Source: Megalonaias nervosa
Taxonomy: Eukaryota > Mollusca > Bivalvia > Unionida > Unionidae
Reading direction: 5' to 3'
NCBI GenBank assembly: GCA_016617855.1
Contig: JAECUM010009278.1
Span: 1-64,000 of the forward strand
Length of the DNA: 64,000 bases
The notes under the pieces are model-generated. The model searched no databases and was not told the DNA's origin. It saw only the letters and a program-made list of their open reading frames with translations. The position numbers and the translations under genes are program-made. Positions 1-10,869 of this stretch are shown piece by piece; position 1 is the stretch's first letter; every line of letters begins with the position of its first letter.

Positions 1-830
1 TGAGCAGCATGCTTAATATTGTCTAGATGGAGGTGAGTAGCATGCTTAATATTGTCTAGATGGGGTGAGCAGAATGCTTAATATTGTCTAGATGGGGTGA
101 GCAGCATGCTTAATATTGCCTAGATGGAGGTGAGCAGCATGCTTAATATTGTCTAGATGGAGAGAGCAGCATGCTTAATATTGTCTAGATGGAGGTGAGC
201 AGCATGCTTAATATTGTCTAGATGGAGGTGAGTAGCATGCTTAATATTGTCTAGATGGGGTGAGCAGAATGCTTAATATTGTCTAGATGGGGTGAGCAGC
301 ATGCTTAATATTGCCTAGATGGAGGTGAGCAGCATGCTTCATATTGTCTAGATGGAGGTGAGTAGCATACTTAATATTGTCTAGATGGGGTGAGCAGAAT
401 GCTTAATATTGTCTAGATGGAGGTGAGCAGCATGCTTAATATTGTCTAGATGGAGGTGAGCAGCATGCTAAATATTGTCTATATGGGGTGAGCAGAATGC
501 TTAATATTATCTAGATGGAGGTGAGCAGAATGCTTAATATTGTCTAGATGGAGCTGAGTAGCATGCTTAATATTGTCTAGATGGGGTGAGTATGCTTAAT
601 ACATCTTTATGGGTGTGGGTGTTTGGGTGTTATCAGCATGCTTATTATTATTTAGATAGGTTTGAGTAGCATGCCTATTATTTTCTAGATGGGAGTGAAC
701 AGCATGCTTAATGTTGTCTAGATGAGCTGAGCAGCATGCTTAATATGTTCTAGATAGTGGTGAGAAGCATGTCTAATAATGTCTTTATGTGCGTAACCAG
801 CATGCCTATTAATGCCTAGATAGGGGTGGG
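1..830. repeat. 33-bp minisatellite (gcatgcttaatattgtctag core)
   Basis: Tandem units of about 31-33 bp with the core gcatgcttaatattgtctag run from the window edge. They are tight to about 590 and degenerate to about 830. Variant units recur in the same order about 195 bp apart (near 36 and 231), so there is a six-unit higher-order repeat. The array lies in the intron before the EXTL3 last exon, or upstream of it, and its left end is outside the window. Confidence 0.95.
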
Positions 831-1427
831 GGTGTAGACAATGTTGTCTGATATTTGCTGTCTGCAGGCTTGAGATATTTTCACTTTTTGGGGGAATTAA
901 TATAGTAGCTACATATTGGGCAGATCCAGAAATAGAGTGGAGGTCTAGGGGTCAAAGAAACCCCACCACATATGAAGCTTCTGCATTTTAAGTCTCTCCC
1001 AAGCATAATTTAAACCATCTAAATTTATATAAAAATTTTTAAAAAATTACACTAGGGAATCTTCCAGATGTTTAAGGCTCATTAGGGGGTCAGCAGTGGG
1101 GATTGGGTATGCTCAACAACTCCGCCGTCCCCTCCATCTGATCTACCACTGCATATGGGAATTTTTTTAAAAATACACATAGAAGAAAAGGGAAATAGTT
1201 AGAGATAACAAAGAAAGAATATGCATATGTGATGCATCAGCCATGACCACTTCTGCTTTGCCATTTGTTAAATGAAGAAATTTATACTAATTTGTTGGCA
1301 TCATTTACTTTGAAATATTACACAGCATGCTGCAGCTTAAAGAAGATAGCTAGCTAGGCAGACAGACAGCTAGATAGATAAATAAATAGATAGATAATGA
1401 TATCATATCTCCTGTGTCCATGTACAG

Positions 1428-1634
1428 GTGACTTCCTTGCTGCAGTTCCGATGTCCAGACTGTCCTCGAGGGATGTCCAAAAATGCGACCCACATGGAGG
1501 AACGTCATCAGTGCATTAACAACTTTGAAAAAGTTTTTGGCTACATGCCCTTGTTGTACACACGTTTCCGAGCTGACTACCCAGTCATTGATAAAGTGCC
1601 TGATAACAAGGACATAAAAACATGCATTACCTAA
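1428..1634 (+). CDS. EXTL3: EXTL3 homologue, last coding exon
   Basis: This is the C-terminal end of an exostosin-like 3 glycosyltransferase. The family consists of type II membrane proteins of the ER/Golgi; EXTL3 adds the first alpha-GlcNAc to the linker tetrasaccharide and so starts heparan sulfate chains. The exon reads VTSLLQFRCPDCP, then an N-A-T glycosylation sequon, then RHQCINNF and FGYMPLLYTRFRADYP, ending ...KTCIT-stop. The Cys-x-x-Cys block, the CIN-F and FGYMPLLYTxFR motifs, and a Cys close to the C-terminus are the family's C-terminal signature as I know it (GT64 domain end). The acceptor is a pyrimidine-rich tract ending at tgtacag, positions 1422-1427; the first codon is GTG (Val), not a start. 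The tail after RADYP differs from vertebrates. All upstream exons lie left of the window. A SINE sits 45 bp after the stop, in the likely 3' UTR. Confidence 0.88.
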   Translation: MTSLLQFRCPDCPRGMSKNATHMEERHQCINNFEKVFGYMPLLYTRFRADYPVIDKVPDNKDIKTCIT

Positions 1635-1678
1635 CAGAAATATACATGGAGAGAGAGAGATGATATTGTGGGTTTGGA

Positions 1679-1893
1679 AATGCCATTTTTCAGCACACAG
1701 TGGGCTGTACATAGTGGCCATTATAACTGATGGAGGAAGAACTCAGGAAACCTTGGTAACAACCACCACCCCATAGGAAGCTACTGGCAAGCTTTTTCAC
1801 ATACCCACATTTCCTGAGCCTGAGACTCAAACCCACACAGACAAAGCTGAGATGGCAAGCTTTTCGACCACTCAGCCATCAGGGGCTCGGGGG
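1679..1893 (-). mobile_element. tRNA-derived SINE, family A, copy 1
   Basis: Read on the minus strand, this begins near TGGCTGAGTGG (a perfect RNA polymerase III A box) and continues to GGGTTTGAGTCTC (B-box-like), as in a tRNA-Ser/Leu-derived head. It ends in TGCTGAAAAATGGCA. Three other copies in the window share the whole length: 3375-3604, 34733-34957 and 61312-61520. Confidence 0.8.
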
Positions 1894-2148
1894 GAGGCAG
1901 GGGAGAGAGAGAGAGAGAATGGGTGGAGAATGGGTGGCTTATGTATAGCCCTTATGTGCAATATGTGGAACTGGCAAAAGTGGCAACTTCAAACAAATTA
2001 GAATGAAATAGAATGTAAGAAAGATTGTGTATTGGCATTTTAACAAATTTTATAAAAGGAAGATTATTGAGTGAAAATGTTTAGAACCAAGGAGGACCTC
2101 AAAACACAGTGATAGAGAGTCTGATAAACTCATATATATCTATCTATC

Positions 2149-2151
<3 letters not shown>

Positions 2152-2213
<62 letters not shown>
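2152..2213. repeat. (TA)n microsatellite
   Basis: About 31 uninterrupted TA units, preceded by a short tatc repeat. Confidence 0.98.
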
Positions 2214-2215
<2 letters not shown>

Positions 2216-2512
2216 ATCAGCCTTCAAAAATAAAGCAATTGGAAGGCATATAGTCAGATGAGAAAACAAATTATGCACAATTGGTAGTGAAATGTATATG
2301 TGTTGTATTCAACATCTCTACAGATTTTTTTGACATCTAGGAATTTAACAAACATAAAACTGGAGAACAAGAGACACACTGTTCATCATGCTATTGATGG
2401 TACAGGCAATTCAGAAAACTTAACTCATGTTTTGCAATGGGTGGGTATCCAACATATACGGAGACAAGTTAGAACTTGTATATATCTTATCAGAGAATAT
2501 TTTATCTTACAG

Positions 2513-2515
<3 letters not shown>

Positions 2516-2544
<29 letters not shown>

Positions 2545-2545
2545 C
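2516..2545. repeat. (TTA)n microsatellite
   Basis: About ten TTA/ATT units. The surrounding 2214-2870 is AT-rich intergenic DNA with no gene I can support; open frames across it run through the repeat. Confidence 0.9.
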
Positions 2546-2869
2546 ATTAAACACATCCCATTTCTTCGGGATGTGGCAACTTCTTTCATAAGTGTGCTTG
2601 GCTTAAGGGTCACCTGGTCAATTTCTAATATATTAAAACATGTCATAACGCAAAAAATGCATTGACTTTTAGTTCAAATTTAATGTCATATATTTATTTT
2701 TCATTTGCAAAAATATACTTTCTTAAACAGTTACTCTTTTGCTTTCCTCTCACAACCCAAGGATGTTCCTGATTTTTTTAAACATGTCTGTAAAATCATG
2801 CAGATTTAACAACACATCAAGGGCTAAATACATGTCCATTAGTCCCTCATTAAAAGTCTGTCATTATAC

Positions 2870-3370
2870 ACCTTCAAAGTAATCCTGCCTTAAAATGAAG
2901 TATACAGTAGTGTTCCCACATAATAACACTGTCCATACAAGCCATTGAGTATACTACCTTATAATGTGACGCCCTTATAATGAAGTTCATAATACAGTAC
3001 TCCTCATTATAACTGTTGAGCTAAACCATTGAGTATACCACCTCATAGTAAGAATGCCTCATACTGGTAATCAAGTACATTATACATGTTAACCCTCATT
3101 ATAATGCTGTCAGCTGGAGCCATATATTATACACCTCATAATGAGACTGCCTTATAATGAAATACATGATACATATAATTCTGCAACCACTTCAGTTGGG
3201 ATCCATGATGATACTCAATTCAAAGCAAGAACTTGTATAATTAAAGGGCATTAAAGTGAGAGAACATATGTTGATACTGAAGATCTTAGTAGAGAACAGT
3301 CACCTTGGCCTTAACTTCTTTTGAGCAGCTTAAAATTTATCATAAATCTCACGGTATGTAGTTGTAGTCG
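2870..3370. repeat. Diverged copies of the 91-bp repeat
   Basis: Degenerate units with phrases such as 'ccctcattataa', 'cttataatgaagt' and 'gagtataccacctcataa'. They match the tight array at 4010-4690 and look like older members of it. A SINE at 3375-3604 and a 28-bp array separate the two parts. Confidence 0.7.
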
Positions 3371-3374
3371 TTAT

Positions 3375-3604
3375 AGGGTTTAACGACATTTTTCATCACA
3401 AGATAGGTTATACATGGCAGCCAGTATAAATGGTGGAGGAAGAACTAATGTATCCACAGAAAGAACCACTGACCCACAAGAAACTACTGGCAAGCTTTCT
3501 CACGTACCCACATTGGCCGAGCCCAAGACTCAAACCCAAGCAGACAGAGGTGAGATGGCAGTGATCTCAAACAGTGAGCGCTTTAGACCACTCTGGCCCC
3601 TTTG
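3375..3604 (-). mobile_element. tRNA-derived SINE, family A, copy 2
   Basis: Same element as 1679-1893. On the minus strand it has the B-box-like GGGTTTGAGTCTTG, the body 'cacaagaaactactggcaag' (plus strand) and the tail AAAAATGTCGTTAAACCC. The GTTAAACC tail is a style common in molluscan SINEs. Small open frames inside it are not genes. Confidence 0.8.
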
Positions 3605-3639
3605 AAGGTATGAATTCTTTTTAGCAATGTTATGAAAAT

Positions 3640-3890
3640 AAGAATCTGGACAAAGGTGTGGAGGAGTAAAAATCTTGGACAAAGTTGTGAATGAGTAAGA
3701 ATCTGGGCAAAGTTGTGAATGAGTTGTGAATAAGCAAGAATCTAGACAGAGTTGTTAATGAGTAAGGATTTTTGACAAAGTTGCAAGTGAGCAAGAATCT
3801 GGACAAGTTCTGAATGAGTAATGCTTTGGATGAAGTCGTGAATGAGTAAAAATCTGGACAAAGTTGTGGATGAGAAAGAATTTGGACAAT
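3640..3890. repeat. ~28-bp minisatellite (caaagttgtgaatgagtaag)
   Basis: About nine diverged units of caaagttgtgaatgagtaag-aatctgga. A 100-codon minus-strand open frame here is only translated repeat. Confidence 0.88.
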
Positions 3891-4009
3891 GAACAACAAC
3901 AAAGAACAATTAGCATTCAATGTCAATGTCATAAATTTAATAACATCGTTATTCTTTTGTAAATACAGTACTCCATCTTGTTAGAACATTGCCAATGGAA
4001 GCTTTAGAG

Positions 4010-4690
4010 TATACCACCTAAAAGTGAGACTGACATATAATGAAGTACGTAATACATGTACAGTACTCCCTCATTATAAGTGTCCATGAGAACCATACAG
4101 TATACCACTCTATAGTCAGACTGACATATAATGAAGTACATAATACATGTACAGTACTCCCTCATTATAAGTGTCCATGAGAACCATACAGTATACCACT
4201 CTATAGTCAGTCTGACTTATAATAAATACATAATTCATGTACAGTACTCCCTCATTATAAATGTCCATGAGAACCATACAGTATACAACTCTATAGTCAG
4301 ACTGATTAATAATGAAGTACATATTACACGTACAGTACTTATTATAACTGTCCATGACAGCCATACAGTATACAACTCTATAGTCAGACTGACTTATAAT
4401 GAAGTATATAATACATGTACAGTACTCCCTCATTATAATTGTCCATGAGAGCCATACAGTATACCACTCTATAGTCAGACTGACATATAATGACTTACAT
4501 AATACATGTACAGTACTCCCTTATAATAATTGTCCATGACAGCCATACAGTATACAACTCTATAGTCAGACTGACTTATAATGAAGTATATAATATATGT
4601 ACAGTACTCCCTCATTATAATCGTCCATGAGAGCCGTACAGTATACCACTCTATAGTCAGACTGACTTATAATGAAGTATATAATACATA
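4010..4690. repeat. 91-bp satellite-like array
   Basis: Seven to eight units of about 91 bp, each containing acagtactccctcattataa, 'gtccatgaga', 'ccactctatagtcagactga' and 'taatgaagtacataatacat'. Each unit carries the sequence cagtactccctcattataa, which reappears inverted at about 4765-4790 (ttataatgagggagtactg). The whole 2.9-4.8 kb block may therefore be a tandemly amplified inverted-repeat transposon; that is an inference. Confidence 0.92.
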
Positions 4691-4799
4691 TAATTATATT
4701 GCTGCTTAATCAAATTGGATCCATGATTATTCTTGCCCAATAACAGGAATACTTATCATGAAGGCATTATAATGAGGGAGTACTGTGTATGATATTAAA

Positions 4800-5660
4800 T
4801 CAATGATTGAAATTTTATAATGTAGCTAATCTCAGAATGGGAAAGGTCCATCCAAGATAATTATCTCATTCAAGAAGTCTGAATCCACTTATTAGAGACA
4901 TGCACAAGTAGAAATATTTTTAATAAAGCATGTCTGCCCAATCACATGTACTGAACACTGACATGGATAGACACATGTTAAGCTATATGCCCTACCATAA
5001 TTGTGGTATACAAAAAGAGAATCTGTCCCTAATCTTAAAATCTTGTTTTGTAAAAAAATACCTTTCTGAAGAGAGAAAAAGTGCACATACAAACAAGCCC
5101 TTGTATAATTGTTGGAATTGGAACTTTTTTCATGTACAGAACTTGCTTTTCTAAAGAAAAGGTAAGTACATTAGAATTCTACACAAATCCACGTGGCTCT
5201 GCCAAGGCATATTTCAAATACCCAACAGCTGATTGGATCATGAAAAGTAGGACACTGTGACCTCCTTTTGCCTTTGATGAGTAGTACCCTCAATAATGAA
5301 TACATCTATAAAGTTTCATGACTGTATATGCAAAAATGTCTTGATCAGACATGAACAAAGCTTTTGGAAAAGTGCCTATGCTTTACAAGCATGACATGAA
5401 TACCATCGATAGAAAGCTACGGTAATAGTTATGGTAGACACAAATAGGTTACATAAAATATTTAAATGTATTAATACAAAACAAACAACAAAAATCAATA
5501 CTTGCATACTTTATTTGCAATAAATAAATAACAATGTAGACAGAAAAAAAATTGTATTTTTAAATATTGCCAGATAGGGTTTCCTGCAGAGATGTCTAAT
5601 TGCAACTTACATATGGATACTTATCTGTCACTGTTGTGCAACATTTCCACATAAGAAATA
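4800..5660. other. AT-rich intergenic stretch, nothing recognised
   Basis: Short open frames only, without coding-like residue composition or splice structure. No repeat family recognised. Confidence 0.6.
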
Positions 5661-5666
5661 CACATA

Positions 5667-5887
5667 CCATTTATACTCACTTATAAGGCAAGTCCAACTG
5701 CAAACTTCATAGACCCGGATCTGCCATGGTACAATGCACTAGCAAATCTTGGTATATGCAGTTTGTTAGAATTAATCAAGAGAACAAACAACATAGACCA
5801 TGATCTGCCAGTGCATTATATGATCACAGACAGATCAAGGTCTATGTTATTTGTAGCTAACTTGACTTGCAAATGAGTATATATGAT
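5667..5887. mobile_element. Inverted-repeat element (MITE-like), family M1
   Basis: Terminal inverted repeats pair ccatttatactcacttata / aagtccaactgcaaac on the left with the complement of gctaacttgacttgcaaatgagtatatatg on the right. The interior has 'gatctgcca-tg-ta-aatgcac' and 'cagatcaaggtctatgttat'. It is non-coding. Related copies: 7460-7625, 19728 onward, 20301-20510, about 36010-36150 and 55928-56139. Confidence 0.75.
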
Positions 5888-5939
5888 ACGTAATCTATGA
5901 TTGACATATATATATGAAATGTAACATTTCAAAATAGGG

Positions 5940-6345
5940 TATATATTTATTAGCATTTTACGACAAGTCAACACAAAATATGGTGGCAAGTAAAAATAGA
6001 TATACACATTATAGCATTTTATGACACCTCAGCACAATAATGGCTATCTGGTGCAAGTAAAAATAGGTATACATGTTATAACATTTTATGACACCTCAGC
6101 ACAATAGCTATATGGTGGCAAGTAAAAACAGATATACATGTTATAGCATTTTATGACACCTCAGCACAATAACTTTATGGTGGCAAGTAAAAATAGGTGT
6201 ACATGTTATAACATTTTATGACACCTCAGCACAATAGCTACATGGATGCAAGTAAAAAAAAGTATTCATGTTATAGCATTTGATGACACCACAGCACAAT
6301 AGTAGCTATATGGTGGCAAATAAAAATAGGTATATGTACTACAGT
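5940..6345. repeat. ~65-bp minisatellite
   Basis: About six units of attttatgacacctcagcac-aatagctatatggtggcaag-taaaaataggtatacatgttatagc. Confidence 0.93.
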
Positions 6346-6373
6346 TTAATAATGAAATGAACTTGTTCTCATA

Positions 6374-6471
6374 GAAAAGGTCAACACACAACTATACTGG
6401 AGTTAGAAAAGGTCAACACACAACTATACTAGAGTTACAAAAGGTCAACACACAACTATACTGGAGTTAGG
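6374..6471. repeat. 32-bp triplicated repeat
   Basis: Three nearly identical units of aaaaggtcaacacacaacta-tactggagttag. Confidence 0.95.
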
Positions 6472-6829
6472 TCATACTTAATATCACAGTTATGCTTAAA
6501 CATTTCTTACAAGGAAAAAAAAACATGATTTGAAAATTGTCATTTAGGGACCAACTATTTAATTAACTGGGTGGGAGACCTGGGATTTTTCAAATAAATT
6601 TCTGGCCCCTACATTGCTTGAAGAAGATATTTTTGTTCTGATATGTAGAAAATGAAAAAGTGGTTATCTTAAGATAAAAGAGAAGAAAATATCCCAGGTC
6701 AAAAGGAAATCAAGAAACTAAATGATGGCTGGTGCCTTATGTCATAAACAATCTTGTACAGAAGTTGAATGTGAAAATGAATAGTATGAGGTATATTTAC
6801 TGATAATGTACATATGATTTTTAATGTAC

Positions 6830-7200
6830 ACTGGTCCCACATTAAAAAGCACCTCTGTATAGCATTGGTCCCACTGGAAGGCACATTGGTGTAACATGCT
6901 ACATTAATGTGCATTACCTTCGTAAAACAAAGTTGTTAACTGTAAGGTACCACAGTTACATTGGTCCTGCGCTATAAAACACACTGGTATAACATACTAC
7001 CATACTGTGTGGTACCTTGGTATAACAAAGTTGCTAAATGTAAGGCACCACAGTATAACATTTTTCTCACTGCAAGGTATCTCAATATAACATTGGTCCC
7101 TCATTATAAGGTACCTTGGTATAACTGTTCCTCACTGATGTACCTCAATATAACACTGGTCCTTCACTGTAAAGCACATCAATAGAGCATAACATACTCC
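6830..7200. repeat. Diverged ~37-bp minisatellite
   Basis: About nine imperfect units around 'cactgtaaggcacctcagta-taacattggtcc'. Open frames across it are repeat artefacts. Confidence 0.8.
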
Positions 7201-7459
7201 AGTACAAGGTGATGACCACTATAAGACAGCACATTTGTATGGTTCATTTAAACAGTTTTAGAGGGAAATAAAACACTTGCTCCATGTTCCTGAAACACTT
7301 TAGCATGAAACATAAGATCCAAGTCTGAAACAAATTTCAGACATCATACCTCATACGTATAAGTTCAAACTTTATCCCTTGTAACTCAATCACAAACATT
7401 TATTGGGGTGATTCACCATTGTAAAAGCTGCAATAAAACCTGCAGCCCCATAAAATATC

Positions 7460-7625
7460 TTAATTGCTTGTAAGTCAAGTCCAAATGCAAACAACATGGA
7501 TCCTGGTCTTCTGTTGCATAATGCATTGGCTGTTGAGGGTCTGGGTTGTTTGTTCTACTGATTACACTTATTTTGTGATGGCAGATCTGGGTATGTGCAG
7601 TTTGCAGCTGGTCTTGACTTTAAAA
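7460..7625. mobile_element. MITE-like family M1, partial copy
   Basis: Shares 'cttgtaagtcaagtccaaatgcaaacaacatggatcctg' (left) and 'gcagatctgggtatgtgcag-tttgcagctggtcttgact' (right) with the complete copy at 55928-56139. The outermost ends are eroded. Confidence 0.65.
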
Positions 7626-8510
7626 AAAAGTGCACATGATATACATCTAGTGTGTGACTTCCCATGTACATGAGCTGCATGTAATGGTCCAGTAAACTTT
7701 CCTCTTGTATGACACTGTTGAGCACTCATATACTGTTGAGAAGACACAGGACCCTCCCAATAGGATGATTGGTATGTAATGTTAAGTCACAGCCAGTCTA
7801 TCATAATTCAAAGATACGTAAAATCATGTCACCTTATAAAATTAGAACAAGACTTCTCTTGCAACATATTTATTTTCATTTTAATTTTGTGAAATATAAT
7901 TTAATTTTAATAAATGGTTATAATTCAGAGTTTAATCACTTCCACTCCAGTAAATTTCAAGGATTTTACCTGGACTTTCTAGGTCCTAAAAATTTAATTT
8001 TCAGGACTATTATAAATCAGAATAGTGGATATTGCACAGCAGGTAGTTCAAATCCAGTTACCTGACAAACCATATGATCCAAAATTGAAGAAAAAAAAAT
8101 GGCTTAAAAAAATAGAAGTAATGTATAGAAGTAATAAACAAGTTTGATAATTTTAATGATAAACAGGTTGTGCTGACATTCCAGGAACCATACTGCAAAA
8201 CAAAATGGCCCCAAAAAACTTCTGAGGAAGCAAAAATTATTTTCAAGTTTTTTTTACTTTAATGTCCATTTTTGTTGATTTCAAGGCCTTGAATTCAAAA
8301 GACCAAATCCAGCATTTTCAAGGAAGCTGATGAAACCTGGGGTATATAATAAAAAAATTACTGTTTATATCTTTGCATATTGGGATCTCACTCAAAATAC
8401 ATGGGGTTGACAAGTTTGCCCCAATTTTACTTCAGTCTTGTCCACAATATCCAACAATATCTAACACTGTCATCTACAGTTTTAATCAAGTTCAGATTGG
8501 ACAGATTTTA

Positions 8511-8665
8511 GTTTGGTTTTGTCTGGTGTCTTACAACAGAGCAATACATGAAGGCAGTGGAGTCAAGTTGACCTCTGATGATCTGATAGTAGGGTTCAAA
8601 CCCACATCCTTTCTGTTTTAAGTTCAGCATGTTAACTGCTGAGCCACTGTGGCTTCTCTGAATTT
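8511..8665 (-). mobile_element. tRNA-related SINE, family C
   Basis: On the minus strand it reads GCCACAGTGGCTCAGCAGTT (A-box region), then GGGTTTGAACCC (a perfect B-box-like block) about 30 bases later, followed by a non-tRNA body. Spacing and boxes fit a pol III promoter; the cloverleaf is not intact, so it is not a tRNA gene. Confidence 0.6.
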
Positions 8666-8799
8666 TAGTCAAATTTAAAAGACACAGATAAACTACAATG
8701 ACACCCAGCATTAAATGACACTTAAGGAATTGCAGTGCACTTTGTACATGTTGATATTTTTCCTTTATTGACAGGTGTTCTTGATACTTAGGTTAATTT

Positions 8800-9208
8800 G
8801 ATATCAAGATTGTGCAGAGAGATTGTAAAGTTGTCACACACACACTCAGACATGCATACACACACACTGCCCCATATGCTCATGGATGTCAAATGGGCCC
8901 GATGCACCCTTCCTGCATGCTCTACCAGGCAACTAATGGAGTCAAACATTTTGAACTGTGATGCATCCCATGATATCTTCCAGTTCCAAAGGTCTCAGAA
9001 TATTTATATCAAAATTTTGTCTTTGTGTTTTACTGATTCTACTCTTGAATGTCTACATTTTAGTCATATATACGTGTTTTGGGGATACCTAAACTTCCTT
9101 TTTTGTAGAGAGCCTCAAGGGAGAATAGTTTTATTTAACTAATTGAGTTACCCTCTTCAAATAAAGACAATATTATTACTATTATTATTATTATTATTAT
9201 TATTATTT
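8800..9208 (+). mobile_element. 5'-truncated LINE 3' end with (ATT)n tail
   Basis: The segment ends 'gttaccctcttcaaataaag' followed by about twelve ATT units at 9170-9207. An AATAAA signal directly before a short tandem-repeat tail is the usual 3' end of several LINE clades. The upstream part has no intact reading frame, so the body is untranslated or decayed and its left limit is a guess. Straight after it, 9209-9270 has a 'gccagaactgtgctgatgta-ctgttaaacc' tail typical of SINEs. Confidence 0.55.
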
Positions 9209-9724
9209 GGCACTATATAGCCAGAACTGTGCTGATGTACTGTTAAACCACATACATACATTATGTAGACACATACATGCACACCTTTTAATATGTATCC
9301 TTTGTAAGATGCCATTAAGCCAGTTCAGTTAGGGGTCAAGAGAGTTGACGGCCTAATTTGGTGGTGTGGGGAGTACAGGGACAGATCTAGGGGTTCTGAG
9401 GACATAGGGCCTGATTTAGTGGCGTTGAGAGTACACGGCCAGAACTTGATTTGTTGCACAGAAAGCTTCAAGATTATAGGCTAGGTCTTCCTTAGTAACA
9501 ATGTTAAAAGTCGAAATTCTGCATGTACAGAATACATCACAAGACATAATATCCTAAGTATTATAACAGATGTCAGAAACTCTGACTAGCTGAAGTTAAT
9601 TATAATTTTGTTGCCATCAAAAAAGATGAATGACTGAGTGTTTTAAAGACATTAAGGTGTATCAACTGAGTTAACTAAGGGGACATATTCAGTGACATAT
9701 TTATCATTACTTCATTGATTGAGG

Positions 9725-10710
9725 ATGGGGGTTTAATCACGTGGATTTGGGATTGGATCTAATTGTAACAACAGCAATTACATACATGGATTTGGGATGG
9801 GATCTAATTGTAACAACAGCAATTACATACATGGATTTGGGATGGGATCTGTTTCATCAGTACTTAAATTCATGGATTGAGGATGGCAGTTTAATCACAT
9901 GGATTTGGGATGGGGTCTAATTGTTCCATCAGAAATTACATGTATGGATTGAGGATGGTGGTTTTATCACATGGATTTTTGGGATGGGATCTGTTTCATC
10001 AGCACTTAAATTCATGGATTGAGGATGGGGTTTTATCACATTGATTTAGGGTGGGATCTGTTTCATTGGTACTTAAATTCAAGAATCTGGGACAAGATCT
10101 AATTCTTCTATCAGTACTTCCATACATGGATCTTTGAGTATCTAATTGTTCCATAAGTACTTACATACATGGATCTGGAATGGGATCCAACTGTTCCATC
10201 AATACGTATATACATGGATCTGGGAGAGGATCTAATTGTTCCATCAATATTTATATACATGGATCTGGAATGGGATCCAACTGTTCCATCAATACTTATA
10301 TACATGGATCTGGAATGGGATCCAACTGTTCATCAATACTTATATACATGGATCTGGAATGGGATCCAACTGTTCCATCAATACTTATATACATGGATCT
10401 GGAATGGGATCTAATTGTTCCATCAATACTTATATACATGGATCTGGAATGGGATCTAACAGTTCCATCAATAATTAAATTCATGGATCTGGAATGGGAT
10501 CTAACTGTTCCATCAGAACTCAAATACATGGATTTGGGATGGGATATAATTGTTATATCACATGGATTTGGGATGGGATTTACTTGCTTTATCACATGGA
10601 TTTGGAATTGGATATACTTGTTTTATCACATGGATTTGGGAAGGGATGTTCTTGTTTTATCACATGGATTTTGGGATGGGATCTAATTGTTTCATCAGTA
10701 CTTAAGATTA
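9725..10710. repeat. 45-bp minisatellite (catggatctggaatgggatc)
   Basis: About twenty units of tacatggatctggaatggga-tccaactgttccatcaatac-ttata, tight at 10170-10500 and diverged on both flanks. Because 45 is divisible by three, several frames stay open on both strands for up to 168 codons; these are artefacts. A short 18-bp triplication (aaatgataaattggtatc) follows at 10815-10865. Confidence 0.95.
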
Positions 10711-10869
10711 ATTGACTTGGGACAGGATTAAACTGTTTCCACAAAAGGATCGATGTTCACTGGGGCTATAAAATTTGTTGTTTGTAGCAACCAAGAATTC
10801 TATGAAAATTGGCACCAAATGATAAATTGGTATCAAATGATAAATCGGTACCAAATGATAAATAGCAAC

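Noticed and set aside
1350..1721. Minus-strand 123-codon frame
   Set aside because: Antisense of the EXTL3 exon, which has the family motifs on the plus strand.
8511..8665. tRNA gene with a perfect B box
   Set aside because: No cloverleaf can be closed and the body continues as non-tRNA sequence; called a SINE.
9725..10710. CRISPR-like regular spacing of repeats (also 1-590, 23145-23757, 42140-42625, 59815-61275)
   Set aside because: Units are contiguous and homologous along their whole length with no unique spacers, and the setting is an intron-bearing animal genome. These are minisatellites.
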